Shown: positions 17,222-26,569, counted from the first letter of the stretch. The stretch is DNA of 64,000 nucleotides from Streptomyces morookaense (GCF_013030945.1 NZ_JABBXF010000035.1:1-64000); one strand, 5' to 3'. Program-made: numbers and translations. Notes: a model not told the origin generated them from the sequence alone.

Positions 17222-18222
17222 CCTCGAAGATCAAGCCCGCGAAGGGCGCCCCCTACGCCCGCATCATGGGCGTCGGCGGCTACCGCCCGGTCCGGGTGGT
17301 GCCGAACGAGGAGATCCTCAAGCGCATCGACTCCTCCGACGAGTGGATCCGGTCGCGCTCGGGCATCGCCACCCGGCACTGGGCCGGCCCGGAGGAGACC
17401 GTGGCCGCCATGTCCGTGGAAGCGGCCGGCAAGGCGATCGCCGACGCGGGGATCGACCCCTCGCAGATCGGTGCCGTCCTCGTCTCGACGGTCTCGCACT
17501 TCAAGCAGACCCCGGCCATCGCCACCGAGATCGCCCACCGGATCGGTGCGGGCAACCCGGCCGCCTTCGACATCTCGGCCGGCTGCGCCGGCTTCGGCTA
17601 CGGCCTGACCATGGCCAAGGGCCTGGTCGTCGAGGGGTCGGCGGAGTACGTCCTGGTCATCGGTGTCGAGCGGCTCTCGGACCTGACGGACCTGGACGAC
17701 CGTTCCACCGCCTTCCTGTTCGGCGACGGCGCGGGCGCCGTGGTCGTCGGCCCGTCCGACGAGCCCGCCATGGGCCCGACGGTCTGGGGCTCGGAGGGCG
17801 ACAAGGCCGAGACCATCAAGCAGACCATCGCCTGGGACGTGTACCGCGAGGAGACCGACGTCCGGTTCCCCGCGATCACCCAGGAGGGTCAGGCGGTGTT
17901 CCGCTGGGCCGTCTTCGAAATGGCGAAGATCGCCCAGCAGGCGCTCGACCAGGCCGGGATCACCGCGGAGGACCTGGACGTCTTCGTCCCGCACCAGGCG
18001 AACATGCGGATCATCGACTCGATGGTCAAGACCCTCAAGCTGCCGGAGAGCGTCGTGGTCGCCCGGGACGTGGAGACCACCGGCAACACCTCGGCGGCGT
18101 CCATCCCGCTGGCCATGGAGCGCCTGCTGGCGACCGGGGCGGCCAAGAGCGGGGACACCGCGCTGCTGATCGGTTTCGGGGCGGGTCTCGTCTACGCCGC
18201 GACGGTCGTTACCCTCCCCTAG
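17218..18222 (+). CDS. fabH: 3-oxoacyl-ACP synthase III
   Basis: FabH condenses a short branched or straight acyl-CoA primer with malonyl-ACP and thereby sets the branched-chain fatty acid pattern of Streptomyces. The 334-aa protein has the full triad: Cys123 in ISAGCAGF, His in VPHQANMR and Asn in TGNTSAAS. ATG 17218 has GAAGGAG upstream and overlaps the fabD stop, so translation is coupled. The 89-bp gap to acpP is the largest in the operon and may allow separate high expression of the carrier protein. Confidence 0.98.
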   Translation: MTSKIKPAKGAPYARIMGVGGYRPVRVVPNEEILKRIDSSDEWIRSRSGIATRHWAGPEETVAAMSVEAAGKAIADAGIDPSQIGAVLVSTVSHFKQTPAIATEIAHRIGAGNPAAFDISAGCAGFGYGLTMAKGLVVEGSAEYVLVIGVERLSDLTDLDDRSTAFLFGDGAGAVVVGPSDEPAMGPTVWGSEGDKAETIKQTIAWDVYREETDVRFPAITQEGQAVFRWAVFEMAKIAQQALDQAGITAEDLDVFVPHQANMRIIDSMVKTLKLPESVVVARDVETTGNTSAASIPLAMERLLATGAAKSGDTALLIGFGAGLVYAATVVTLP

Positions 18223-18311
18223 GCGAGATCCGGTCCCCCGGCCCTCTCCCGCAGAGCATTTCCCTTAATCCAGTTCCACCGCACACCGCATTGCATAGAA
18301 GGAGCGCCACC

Positions 18312-18560
18312 ATGGCTCACACCCAGGAGCAGATCCTCGAGGGTCTCGCCGAGATCGTCAACGAGATCGCCGGCATCCCGACCGAAGAGGTCAAGCTCGA
18401 CAAGTCCTTCACCGACGACCTGGACGTCGACTCGCTCTCCATGGTCGAGGTCGTCGTCGCCGCCGAGGAGCGCTTCGAGGTCAAGATCCCGGACGAGGAC
18501 GTCAAGAACCTGAAGACCGTCGGTGACGCTGCCGACTACATCCTGAAGCACCAGGCCTGA
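18312..18560 (+). CDS. acpP: Acyl carrier protein of fatty acid synthesis
   Basis: This 82-aa acidic helical protein carries growing acyl chains on a 4'-phosphopantetheine arm attached to Ser41 in DLDVDSLSMVE. It starts at ATG 18312 behind GAAGGAG eight bases upstream, one of the strongest ribosome sites in the operon, in keeping with the high abundance of ACP. It is located between fabH and fabF as in all streptomycetes. Confidence 0.98.
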   Translation: MAHTQEQILEGLAEIVNEIAGIPTEEVKLDKSFTDDLDVDSLSMVEVVVAAEERFEVKIPDEDVKNLKTVGDAADYILKHQA

Positions 18561-18625
18561 TCCAGCGTTCGTCGCCACCCCGGCGGTGGCGTTCCAGCAC
18601 CTCTACACGTGGAGACAGAATTCCT

Positions 18626-19888
18626 GTGAACTCGACCAATCGCACCGTGGTCGTCACCGGTATCGGCGCAACCACACCGCTGGGTGGCGACAGCGCATCG
18701 ACCTGGGAAGGGCTGCTCGCCGGGCGTTCCGGCGTGAAGCGCCTGGAAGGCGAGCGGTTCGCGGAACTGCCCGTCCGGATCGCCGCTCCCGCGGCGGTCG
18801 ACCCCGAGGACGTCCTCCCCCGTCCCCTCGCCCGCAAGCTGGACCGCTCGGCGCAGCTCGCGCTGATCGCGGCCCGCGAGGCGTGGGCGGACGCGGGCTA
18901 CACGGCGAAGGCCGGCGAGGACGCCGCGATCGCCCCCGAGCGGCTGGGCACCGTCATCGCGTCCGGCATCGGCGGCGTGCACACCCTGCTCGACCAGTAC
19001 GACGTGCTCAAGGAGAAGGGCGCCCGCCGCGTCTCCCCGCACACCGTGCCGATGCTGATGCCCAACAGCCCGTCCGCGAACGTCGGCCTGGAGGTGAACG
19101 CCCAGGCGGGTGTGCACACCCCGGTCAGCGCCTGCGCGTCCGGCGCCGAGGCCATCGGCTACGCCGTCGAGATGATCCGCACCGGCCGTGCCGACGTGGT
19201 CGTCGCCGGCGGCACCGAGGCGGCCATCCACCCGCTGCCCGTCGCGGCCTTCGCCAGCATGATGGCGATGTCCAAGAACAACGAGCACCCGGAGCAGGCC
19301 TCCCGCCCGTACGACAAGGACCGTGACGGTTTCGTCCTCGGCGAGGGCGCCGGCGTCGTGATCCTGGAGTCGGCCGAGCACGCCGCGCAGCGCGGCGCCC
19401 GTGTCTACTGCGAGGTGCTGGGCCAGGGCCTGTCCGCGGACAGCCACCACATCGCCCAGCCGGAGCCCACGGGCCGCGGCATCGCCGCCGCGCTGCAGAA
19501 CCTGCTGGACTCGAGCGACCTCAAGCCGTCGGAGCTCGTGCACCTCAACGCGCACGCCACGTCGACCCCGCAGGGCGACCTCGCGGAGATCAAGGCGCTG
19601 CGCAAGGTCCTCGGCGACGACCTCGACCACGTCGCGGTCTCCGCGACCAAGTCGATGACGGGCCACCTGCTGGGCGGCGCGGGCGGCGTGGAGACGGTCG
19701 CCACCGTGCTGGCCCTGTACCACCGGATGGCCCCGCCGACCGTCAACGTCGACGAGCTCGACGAGGGCATCGACGCGGACATCGTCCGCAACGAGCCGCG
19801 GCCCCTCCCGGAGGGCTCGATCGCCGCGATCAACAACTCCTTCGGTTTCGGCGGCCACAACGTGGTGCTGGCGCTCCGGTCCGTCTGA
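18626..19888 (+). CDS. fabF: 3-oxoacyl-ACP synthase II
   Basis: FabF performs the chain-elongating Claisen condensations. The 420-aa thiolase-fold enzyme has the Cys-His-His triad: Cys170 in SACASGAEA, His in NAHATSTP and His in MTGHLLGGAG, plus the C-terminal GFGGHN loop. The start GTG 18626 is preceded by a GGAGACAG site. It is the last gene of the fabDHPF operon; a 16-bp stem terminator follows 20 bp later. Confidence 0.98.
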   Translation: MNSTNRTVVVTGIGATTPLGGDSASTWEGLLAGRSGVKRLEGERFAELPVRIAAPAAVDPEDVLPRPLARKLDRSAQLALIAAREAWADAGYTAKAGEDAAIAPERLGTVIASGIGGVHTLLDQYDVLKEKGARRVSPHTVPMLMPNSPSANVGLEVNAQAGVHTPVSACASGAEAIGYAVEMIRTGRADVVVAGGTEAAIHPLPVAAFASMMAMSKNNEHPEQASRPYDKDRDGFVLGEGAGVVILESAEHAAQRGARVYCEVLGQGLSADSHHIAQPEPTGRGIAAALQNLLDSSDLKPSELVHLNAHATSTPQGDLAEIKALRKVLGDDLDHVAVSATKSMTGHLLGGAGGVETVATVLALYHRMAPPTVNVDELDEGIDADIVRNEPRPLPEGSIAAINNSFGFGGHNVVLALRSV

Positions 19889-19907
19889 CGGAATCAACCC
19901 CTGTGAA

Positions 19908-19949
19908 GGGCGGGCGGGCTGACATTGCGTCAGCCCGCCCGCCCTTTTC
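19908..19949 (+). terminator. Terminator of the fab operon
   Basis: A perfect 16-bp stem GGGCGGGCGGGCTGAC, loop ATTGC, and TTTTC tail. It lies between fabF and a converging gene whose stop falls in its last bases, so it may serve both directions. Confidence 0.93.
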
Positions 19950-21372
19950 ACCTCCGCGCCCCCAGCGCCGGCGGATAGTCCCCCGTCAGCGACCGGTTGG
20001 CGATCACATACCCGTGCGGATCGGGGAACAGCTCCACGGACCAGGGTCCGATGAGCGAGTCCTCTCCCGTCAACGGCTCGATCCCGCCTGCCGATTGCCC
20101 CGTGCGCACGTCCAGCGGCCGTATCGTGCCGTCCCCGCCCCCGTCGCGGGTCAGCACCGCCAGCCGCCCGTCGGGCCGCAGCGCGAGAGCGCTCACCTCG
20201 TCGTCGAAGTGCTGCGTCCACACCTGGTGTCCGTCGGAGAGGGCGTACGCACCGACCGAGCGCGGCGCGGGGTTCCAGTCCGGCGTCACGGCGGTGACGA
20301 GGACGTCCCCGGTGATGACGGCCCGCGTCACGGGCCGCGCCGCGAAGCCGATGTAGTCCCGCGGGAGCGCCAGCGGAATCGCCGCCCGGCCGTGCCCTCG
20401 GCCGTCGAACGGCAGCGCCTTCCCGTCCACCACGACGACGGCGGGCTCGGCGGACAGCACATGGACCTCCTTGCCGGAGGGGAGCGCACTGTTCCAGCTC
20501 TCCTCCCCCGTGCGGGCGTCCAAGGAGCTCAGCCGGAAGGCATCGGTACCGCACCGGTCGACGACCAGCGCCCGCGCCGCCGACGCACCGACCGCCGCGA
20601 CCCGGCATCCCTCCGCCTCGGTGCGCTTCCACCGTTCCGCGCCGTCACCGGCGGCGAGGCCGCGCACGGCCCCGTTCTCGGCGACCACGGCCGTGCCGTC
20701 GGCCAGCGCGATGCGCGCGTCCGCCGCCTTGATGACCGCCGGATCGCCGTCCGTCTTCTGCTGCCAGACCGGCTGCCCTGTGGAGAGGTTCACCAGCGCC
20801 ACGGTGTCGCACGGCTTCAGGTAGCCGCCGAAGGCGACCAGCCCGGTGCCCCCGCTCGTCCGGTCGCTCATGGCGCACACGGACTCGCCCGCGGGCGCGG
20901 GCCGTTGCCAGCGCTGTGCGCCGTCGCGGGCCGCGTAGGCGGTGAGGCCGTTGCCGCGGGCCTGGACGAGCGTGCTGCCGACGGACCAGTTGCCCAGGGC
21001 TTCCGCGGTGTCCGGCCGGTCGCGGGCGGCGGACCACTGCAGGTCCAGCCGTCCGCCGGTCAGGCCGTCGTAGAGCAGCCAGCCCGGCAGCAGGCCGGCG
21101 AGCAGCCCGGCCGGGGCGAGGACGCCCCACACCTGCCGCTTGGGCCAGCAGCCTTTGCCGATGGCCCAGTTGACCGCGCCGAACAGGCCGAGGACGCCGA
21201 CGGCGGCGAACAGGAACGCCAGGCCCGTCCGCGCGCCCGAGCCGGTCGGGCAGGCGCCGCCGGCGCAGCGCCCGCTCCCGGCGTAGTTGCGGACGATGAA
21301 GAGCACGGCCCAGCCGATGACGGCGGCCGTCGCCGCCACCATGACCGCTTTGAGCACTCGTATGGGTTGCAC
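19948..21372 (-). CDS. Membrane-anchored PQQ-like beta-propeller protein
   Basis: The 474-aa protein has three hydrophobic helices in the first 110 residues (e.g. AVIGWAVLFIV, GLAFLFAAVGVLGLFGAVNW, GLLAGLLPGWLLY) and then a beta-propeller of PQQ_2 type with recurrent blades such as GLTAYAARDGAQRWQR, ALVNLSTGQPVWQQ and AYALSDGHQVWTQHF. Such propellers are usually extracytoplasmic binding or scaffold domains; no quinone ligands are identifiable. I use GTG 21372 as the start, with no strong ribosome site; the frame extends to 21480. It converges on fabF. Function unknown. Confidence 0.82.
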   Translation of the reverse strand: MQPIRVLKAVMVAATAAVIGWAVLFIVRNYAGSGRCAGGACPTGSGARTGLAFLFAAVGVLGLFGAVNWAIGKGCWPKRQVWGVLAPAGLLAGLLPGWLLYDGLTGGRLDLQWSAARDRPDTAEALGNWSVGSTLVQARGNGLTAYAARDGAQRWQRPAPAGESVCAMSDRTSGGTGLVAFGGYLKPCDTVALVNLSTGQPVWQQKTDGDPAVIKAADARIALADGTAVVAENGAVRGLAAGDGAERWKRTEAEGCRVAAVGASAARALVVDRCGTDAFRLSSLDARTGEESWNSALPSGKEVHVLSAEPAVVVVDGKALPFDGRGHGRAAIPLALPRDYIGFAARPVTRAVITGDVLVTAVTPDWNPAPRSVGAYALSDGHQVWTQHFDDEVSALALRPDGRLAVLTRDGGGDGTIRPLDVRTGQSAGGIEPLTGEDSLIGPWSVELFPDPHGYVIANRSLTGDYPPALGARR

Positions 21373-21394
21373 AGCGGTGAATGTATACGGAGCC

Positions 21395-22273
21395 TCAGTC
21401 CTCGAAGCTGGCGAAGTAGGAGGCCGCCATGTCCTCCTGCCCGTGCCCCTGTTCGGCGGCGCGACGGAACCGCTCGGCACCGGCCGCGGCCACGTCCAGG
21501 CGCACCCCGGCCGCCTCGCCGGCCGCCACGATCAGGCGGGCGTCCTTCTCGGCGGTGACGGTCGTGAAGCTGGCCGGGGTGAGCCGGCCGTCGAGCAGGA
21601 GGCCCGCCTTGGCCCGCAGGTAGCCCATGTCGAGCGGGCCGCCCTCCAGGGCCCCGAGGAAGCGCTGCGGGTCAACGCCGAGCCCCTTGGCCAGGGCGAG
21701 CGCCTCGGCGGTGCCGTGGGTGACCGCCAGGACCCAGCTGTTGAGCACGAGCTTGAGCCGGCTGGCGGCGCCGATGTCGGCGTCCTCGCCGACCCAGAGG
21801 GTGCGGGCGCCGATGGCCTCGAAGACGGGCGTGAGCGTGCCGCGCACCGCTTCGGGCCCCGCGGCGAGCACGGTCAGCTGTGCGTCCTCGGCGGGCTGCC
21901 TGCTGCCCAGGACCGGGGAGTCGACGAGGACGAGGCCGTGTTCGCGGGCGAAGGCGGCGAGGCCGTCCAGCGCGTCGAGCCCGGCGGTGCCGGCCTGGGC
22001 CCACACGGTCCCGGGGGTCAGCCCCGGGGCGGCGGCGCGCATGACGTCGAGCGCGGTGGGCCCGTCGTACAGCATGGTGAGGACGACGCCGGCGCCGCGG
22101 ACGGCGTCGGCGGGACTGTCGGCGACGGTCACACCGTCGGCGGCGAGGGGCTCGGCCTTGCCCCGGGAACGGTTCCAGGCACGCACGTCCAGCCCGGCAC
22201 GGGCGAGATTACGGGCCATGGGCCCGCCCATGATGCCGGTACCGAGCACGGCGACGGTGATCTGAGGAGACAT
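21395..22273 (-). CDS. NAD(P)-dependent beta-hydroxyacid dehydrogenase
   Basis: The 292-aa enzyme matches the 3-hydroxyisobutyrate dehydrogenase/GLYR family: an N-terminal Rossmann fold with LGTGIMGGPMARNL, the DSPVLGSRQPAEDAQL substrate loop (family DAPVSGG) and the catalytic Lys in SRLKLVLNSW (family KLxxN). The usual GG after DSPV is replaced by LGSR, a common variation in this family. Its ATG sits seven bases after a -10 hexamer in a MerR-like promoter, so it is probably a leaderless, inducible gene. Substrate could be a short hydroxy acid or succinic semialdehyde; not decidable here. Confidence 0.9.
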   Translation of the reverse strand: MSPQITVAVLGTGIMGGPMARNLARAGLDVRAWNRSRGKAEPLAADGVTVADSPADAVRGAGVVLTMLYDGPTALDVMRAAAPGLTPGTVWAQAGTAGLDALDGLAAFAREHGLVLVDSPVLGSRQPAEDAQLTVLAAGPEAVRGTLTPVFEAIGARTLWVGEDADIGAASRLKLVLNSWVLAVTHGTAEALALAKGLGVDPQRFLGALEGGPLDMGYLRAKAGLLLDGRLTPASFTTVTAEKDARLIVAAGEAAGVRLDVAAAGAERFRRAAEQGHGQEDMAASYFASFED

Positions 22274-22278
22274 GCCCT

Positions 22279-22310
22279 CAAACTAGGCGTTGGAGCACGC
22301 TCCACCGCAA
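22279..22310 (-). promoter_or_regulatory. MerR-type promoter of the dehydrogenase gene, leaderless
   Basis: On the minus strand TTGCGG (22310-22305) and TAGTTT (22285-22280) are 19 bp apart and the spacer contains GTGGAGCGTGCTCCAAC, a palindrome like the one in the merR-akr promoter. The ATG at 22273 follows six bases after the -10, predicting a transcript without leader. The regulator is not adjacent. Confidence 0.65.
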
Positions 22311-22344
22311 GACGGCGCCCCGGGACGCGCCCCGACGAGCGGCG

Positions 22345-22839
22345 TCACACCACCTGGTGCAGCCACCTCACCGGCGCCCCCTCGCCGGCATGGCGAAACG
22401 GCTCCAGCTCGTCGTCCCACGGCTTCCCCAGCAGCTTGGCGATCTCCGCGTCGAGCTCCGTCTCCCCCCGCCCGGCCCGCGCCAGCGCCGCCCGCAGCCG
22501 GTCCTCGGGGATGAGGATGTCGCCGTGGATGCCGGTGACGGCGTGGAAGATGCCCAGTCCGGGGGTGGAGCTGTAGCGCTCGCCCTCGGCGGTGGCGCAG
22601 GGCTCCGAGGTGACCTCGAAGCGCAGCAGGTGCCAGCCGCGCAGGGCGGAGGCGAGCTTGGAGGCGGTGCCGGCCTGGCCCTGCCAGGAGAGTTCGGAGC
22701 GCCAGGTGCCGGGGGCGGCGGGCTGCCGGATCCAGTCGAGCGTGACACGCACGCCGAGGACGCCCGCGACGGCCCACTCGACGTGCGGGCACAGCGCTCG
22801 GGGTGCGGAGTGCACGTACAGGACTCCACGTGTCGTCAC
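22345..22839 (-). CDS. DUF3145 family protein
   Basis: This 164-aa soluble protein (MTTRGVLYVHSAPRALCPHVEWAVAG at the start, split here as MTTRGVLYVHSAP and ALCPHVEWAVAG) matches DUF3145, an actinobacterial family found close to the fab genes. The SELSWQG segment, the GTASKLASALRGW stretch and the tail PWDDELEPFRHAG are conserved-looking. There are no recognizable catalytic motifs. ATG 22839 is the likely start. Its constant position near fasR-fab in streptomycetes suggests a lipid-related role, but nothing in the sequence tells which. Confidence 0.88.
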   Translation of the reverse strand: MTTRGVLYVHSAPRALCPHVEWAVAGVLGVRVTLDWIRQPAAPGTWRSELSWQGQAGTASKLASALRGWHLLRFEVTSEPCATAEGERYSSTPGLGIFHAVTGIHGDILIPEDRLRAALARAGRGETELDAEIAKLLGKPWDDELEPFRHAGEGAPVRWLHQVV

Positions 22840-23160
22840 CGGGACCTCCAGTGCGGTTCGAGGTTCGCCTTTCCCAGCGGCCTCGCACCCGGAGCGGTCC
22901 CGCCCGGAGCGGCATCAGGCATTCTGCCCCAATCGCCACTCCCGCACCAGCTCGCGAGGTTACCAACAGTAAACACCATCGGGAGCAAATCTCCTGAAAA
23001 GGGACAGGATGTGACGTGTTGTGACACGTTGCCGCAAGTGGGTGAACATCCCGGACACGCCCGGCCACCCACCCGGGGGAAAAGCTACCGTGCGCACCCC
23101 ACTCCCGGGTGACGTACCGTCGGTCCCGGACAGATATCACCCGGCCGGAGGGGAACGACC
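22840..23160. other. Divergent intergenic region with an inverted repeat
   Basis: The 321 bp between the DUF3145 gene and the SGNH hydrolase gene contain CGTGTTGTGACACG (23015-23028; 5-bp arms) and a possible -10 CAGATAT near 23130. The strong GGAGGGG site at its right end belongs to the hydrolase. No small ORF with a ribosome site and no RNA-like structure were found. Confidence 0.5.
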
Positions 23161-24060
23161 ATGCCGCCCACCTGGGGCCGAAGCCGGACCATGGCCCTGC
23201 GGGCAGCTTCGGCGGCCGTCTCCGCGGCCCTGCTGCTGCCCGTTCTCGCAGGCTGCGACAGCGGCGGCGGGGACAAGGAGAAGAGCAGCCGCGCGGCGGC
23301 GAAGCCCGAGCCGAAGCCCCGGCCGGTCTGGAACACCCGGCCCGCGTCGATCGCCTCGCTCGGCGACTCCATCACACGCGGCTTCGACGCCTGCTCGGTG
23401 CTCGCCGACTGCCCCGAGGTCTCCTGGGCCACCGGCACCCAGGTCGACAGCCTGGCCCGGCGGCTGCTGCCCTCGCCCGGGACCAGCAGCTGGAACTTCG
23501 CGAAGACCGGCGCCCGGATGGCCGACCTGCCGCGCCAGATGGAGGCCGCGATCGCGCAGAAGCCGGAACTCGTCACCGTGCTGATGGGCGCCAACGACGC
23601 CTGCCGGCCCAGCGTGACCGCCATGACCACCCCCGAGCAGTTCCGCACCCAGTTCGAAACCGCGGTGAAAGAACTGCGTCGCTCCCTGCCCAGGAGCCAG
23701 CTGTACGTGGCCGGGATCCCGGACCTGAAGCGGCTGTGGTCGGAGGGGCGCAAGGACCCGCTCGGCAAGCAGGTGTGGCAGCTCGCCTCCGTCTGCCCGT
23801 CGATGCTCCACGACGCCGACGCGCAGGATGCGGCCTCCGACGAACGGCGGGCCCAGGTCGACCAGCGCGTCGGCGAGTACAACGCCGTGCTCGAGGACGT
23901 GTGCAGCCGCGACGAGCTCTGCCGCTACGACGGCTCGGTGCACGGGTACGCCTTCACCGGCGAACAGCTCAGCCAGTGGGACTGGTTCCACCCCAGCCGG
24001 CAGGGCCAGCAGACGCTGGCGGACATGGCCTACCAGGCCGTCACGGCCGACCGGCGATGA
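23161..24060 (+). CDS. SGNH/GDSL hydrolase lipoprotein
   Basis: The 299-aa precursor has a signal peptide with lipobox VLAGC (Cys32), so it is a membrane-anchored extracellular lipoprotein. The SGNH blocks are clear: block I SLGDSIT with nucleophile Ser70, block III GANDAC with Asn, and block V DWFHPS with Asp and His. It is an esterase/lipase of the kind that acts on acyl or acetyl esters; the substrate is unknown. ATG 23161 follows GGAGGGGAACGACC; ATG 23191 would also give a usable signal peptide. A hairpin shared with the converging GH3 gene lies downstream. Confidence 0.93.
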   Translation: MPPTWGRSRTMALRAASAAVSAALLLPVLAGCDSGGGDKEKSSRAAAKPEPKPRPVWNTRPASIASLGDSITRGFDACSVLADCPEVSWATGTQVDSLARRLLPSPGTSSWNFAKTGARMADLPRQMEAAIAQKPELVTVLMGANDACRPSVTAMTTPEQFRTQFETAVKELRRSLPRSQLYVAGIPDLKRLWSEGRKDPLGKQVWQLASVCPSMLHDADAQDAASDERRAQVDQRVGEYNAVLEDVCSRDELCRYDGSVHGYAFTGEQLSQWDWFHPSRQGQQTLADMAYQAVTADRR

Positions 24061-24071
24061 GGGGATGAAGA

Positions 24072-24102
24072 GGGGCGGGGCCTGTCAGGGCGGCCCCGCC
24101 CC
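24072..24102. terminator. Bidirectional hairpin between converging genes
   Basis: GGGGCGGGGCC pairs with GGCCCCGCCCC around a 9-base loop. It occupies the 48-bp gap between the lipoprotein hydrolase stop and the GH3 stop. There is no T-run, typical of actinobacterial hairpin terminators. Confidence 0.7.
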
Positions 24103-24108
24103 CGTCCG

Positions 24109-26550
24109 TCAGCGCACCCGCCACGGTGCGCTCAGGCGGCGGTCGGCGACGCTGCGGCCCGCCTCGACCGTGCAGGCCCCGGGGACGGTCCGCCAGGCGG
24201 ACGCCTCCTCGTCCCACACCGTGAAGGCGCGGGGGTCCAGCGCGACCACCGCCTCCGCCGTGCCGCCCGGCTCCGCCTCCACCGAGGCGAAACCGGCCAG
24301 GCGGCAGGCCGGGCGTTCCACCTCACCACCCGGCGGGACGGCGAGATAGACCTGGACCACCTCACGGCCCGGGCGGTCGCCGACATTGCGGACGCGTACG
24401 GTGGCGCGGACGTCCGTACCCTCGCTGCTTTCGCCTTGGACGTCCAACGCCTCGTACGACCAGTCGGTGTAGCCCAGGCCGTGGCCGAAGGCGTACGCGG
24501 GAGCCGTGTGCGCCTTCTGCCATGCACGGTAGCCGATGAACACGCCCTCGGCATAAGCGAGTTCACCCTTGTCGGGGACAACGCGCGTGACGGGGGCGTC
24601 CGCGAGGGCCGCGGGCCATGTGGTGGGCAGCCGGCCGCCCGGTTCATGGGTGCCGAGGAGCACGTCGGCGAGGGCCGCCCCGCCCTCCTGGCCGGGGAAC
24701 CAGCACAGCAGGACGGCCGCCACATCGTCGCGCCAGGGCAGTTCCACGGGGGCGCCCGCGGTGACGGCCACGACGGTGCGGGGGTTGGCGGCGGCGACGC
24801 GGGACACGAGCTCGTCCTGGCGGCCGGGGAGGGCGAGGGACGTCCGGTCGAAGCCCTCGCTCTCGACGCGCTCGGTGGTGCCGACGACCACGACGGCGAC
24901 GTCCGCGCGGGCGGCGGCGTCGACGGCCTCCTGCAGCAACTCCTCGGCGTCCCGCAGGGGTTCGCGGTGCAGGAGGGAGAAGGCGAGGGGGCCGCCGACG
25001 GTGTGGACGAGGCGGACGCCGACCGGTTCGCCCGCCTCCAGGACGACGCGGCCGCGCTCGGCCGGGTCGCCGAGAAACGCCTCGAAGGGGTCGCCGCCCT
25101 CGGCGGGGCGCTGCTCGCCGTCGAAGAGGACGGCGTCCCCGACGGTGAGCCGGTACCTGCCCGTGCCCCGGGTGCCGAAGAGGTGCGTGCCGCTCCCGCG
25201 CGGGGTGAAGGTGCCGGTGATCTCGACGGTGTGCAGGGCGGCACGGTCCACGCCGGCGGGGAGTTCGTCCGCCCACAGGAGCATGCCGTCGGGCAGCCGC
25301 ACCTCGCCCAGGACCCGTCCGGCCGCGTCGCGGCAGACCGCCCGCAGGGTGAAGCCGTGGGCGGCCGGGGCGAGTTCGTCACCGGTCTCCGCGCCGACGG
25401 CGTAGGTGAGCGCGCCCTCCGGCAGCGCGGCGCGCAGCCCGTCGAGCGGGGAGACGACCCGCTCGGGGGCGACCTGCGCCGAACCGCCGCCCATGATGCG
25501 GGCGTCGCGGGCCGCGGCGCCGAGGAGGGCGACGCGGGGAGCGCCCCGGAGGGGAAGGGTGCCGTCGTTCCGCACGAGGACGAAGGAGCGGCGGGCGATC
25601 TCGCGGGCGAGTGCGGGGCCGTCGTCCTCGGGGCCGGCCGGCGCCGGCCGCGGTATGCCGTCGAGGGCGCCGGTGCGGGCGGCGAGCAGCAGGACCCGGC
25701 GGACGGCGGCGTCGACGGCCGCCTCGGGCACGGCGTTCGCGCGGACGGCGGCGGCGAGGGCGGGCCCGTAGACCGTGTCCGGTCCCGGCATGGCCACGTC
25801 GAGCCCGCCGAGCAGGGCGCGGGCGGTGTCGCGGGCGGCGAGCCAGTCGGAGACGGTGACGCCGTCGAAGTGCCAGGCGTCGCGCAGGACTTCGTGCAGG
25901 AGGTGCCGGTGCTCGGTCATGGTGGTGCCGTTGACCATGTTGTAGGCGGCCATGAGGCACCAGGGGCGGGCGTTCTTCACGATCGCCTCGAACGGGGCGA
26001 GGTACAGCTCGTGCAGCGCGCGGGCGGGGACCTTGTTGTCGACCGTGAAGCGGTCGGTCTCGGCGTCGTTGGCGACGAAGTGCTTGACGGTGGCGGCGAC
26101 TCCGCCGGCCTGGACGCCGCGGACGTAGGCGGTGCCGATCTCGCCGGTGAGATAGGGGTCCTCGCTGTACGCCTCGAAGTGGCGGCCGCCGAGCGGGGAA
26201 CGGTGGAGGTTGACGGTCGGCGCGAGGAGGACGTGCACGCCCTTGCGCCGGGCCTCCCCCGCCAGCACCCGGCCCGCGCGGCGCGCCAGTTCCGGCGACC
26301 AGGCGGCGGCGAGGGCGGTGGGGCCGGGGAGGGCGAGGGAGGGGTCGTCCGCGGTCCAGCGGGTGCCGCGGACGCCGACGGGCCCGTCGGACATCACCAG
26401 GGAGCGCAGCCCGATCGCCGGGACGGCGGGCAGCGTCCACAGGTCCTGCCCGGCCAGGAGCCGGGCCTTGGTGTCGAGGTCGAGGGAGCGGAGGGCTTCC
26501 TGAAGGACGGATTCGATGACGTCGTCGTCGTTCGTGTCCTCGTTCGTCAT
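24109..26550 (-). CDS. Beta-glucosidase, glycoside hydrolase family 3
   Basis: The 813-aa enzyme hydrolyses beta-glycosides from the non-reducing end by a retaining mechanism. The N-terminal barrel has MSDGPVGVRG, the KHF motif at 156-158 and the nucleophile Asp235 in GVTVSDWLAARD. A middle (alpha/beta) domain is interrupted by a PA14-like insertion (about 395-530) and a fibronectin-type III-like domain ends the protein. This layout is that of intracellular GH3 beta-glucosidases; no signal peptide is present. The start ATG 26550 gives an acidic leader MTNEDTNDDD. It is not next to sugar transporter genes. The exact sugar specificity is unknown. Confidence 0.95.
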   Translation of the reverse strand: MTNEDTNDDDVIESVLQEALRSLDLDTKARLLAGQDLWTLPAVPAIGLRSLVMSDGPVGVRGTRWTADDPSLALPGPTALAAAWSPELARRAGRVLAGEARRKGVHVLLAPTVNLHRSPLGGRHFEAYSEDPYLTGEIGTAYVRGVQAGGVAATVKHFVANDAETDRFTVDNKVPARALHELYLAPFEAIVKNARPWCLMAAYNMVNGTTMTEHRHLLHEVLRDAWHFDGVTVSDWLAARDTARALLGGLDVAMPGPDTVYGPALAAAVRANAVPEAAVDAAVRRVLLLAARTGALDGIPRPAPAGPEDDGPALAREIARRSFVLVRNDGTLPLRGAPRVALLGAAARDARIMGGGSAQVAPERVVSPLDGLRAALPEGALTYAVGAETGDELAPAAHGFTLRAVCRDAAGRVLGEVRLPDGMLLWADELPAGVDRAALHTVEITGTFTPRGSGTHLFGTRGTGRYRLTVGDAVLFDGEQRPAEGGDPFEAFLGDPAERGRVVLEAGEPVGVRLVHTVGGPLAFSLLHREPLRDAEELLQEAVDAAARADVAVVVVGTTERVESEGFDRTSLALPGRQDELVSRVAAANPRTVVAVTAGAPVELPWRDDVAAVLLCWFPGQEGGAALADVLLGTHEPGGRLPTTWPAALADAPVTRVVPDKGELAYAEGVFIGYRAWQKAHTAPAYAFGHGLGYTDWSYEALDVQGESSEGTDVRATVRVRNVGDRPGREVVQVYLAVPPGGEVERPACRLAGFASVEAEPGGTAEAVVALDPRAFTVWDEEASAWRTVPGACTVEAGRSVADRRLSAPWRVR

Positions 26551-26569
26551 GGGCCCATCGTGACGCCGG

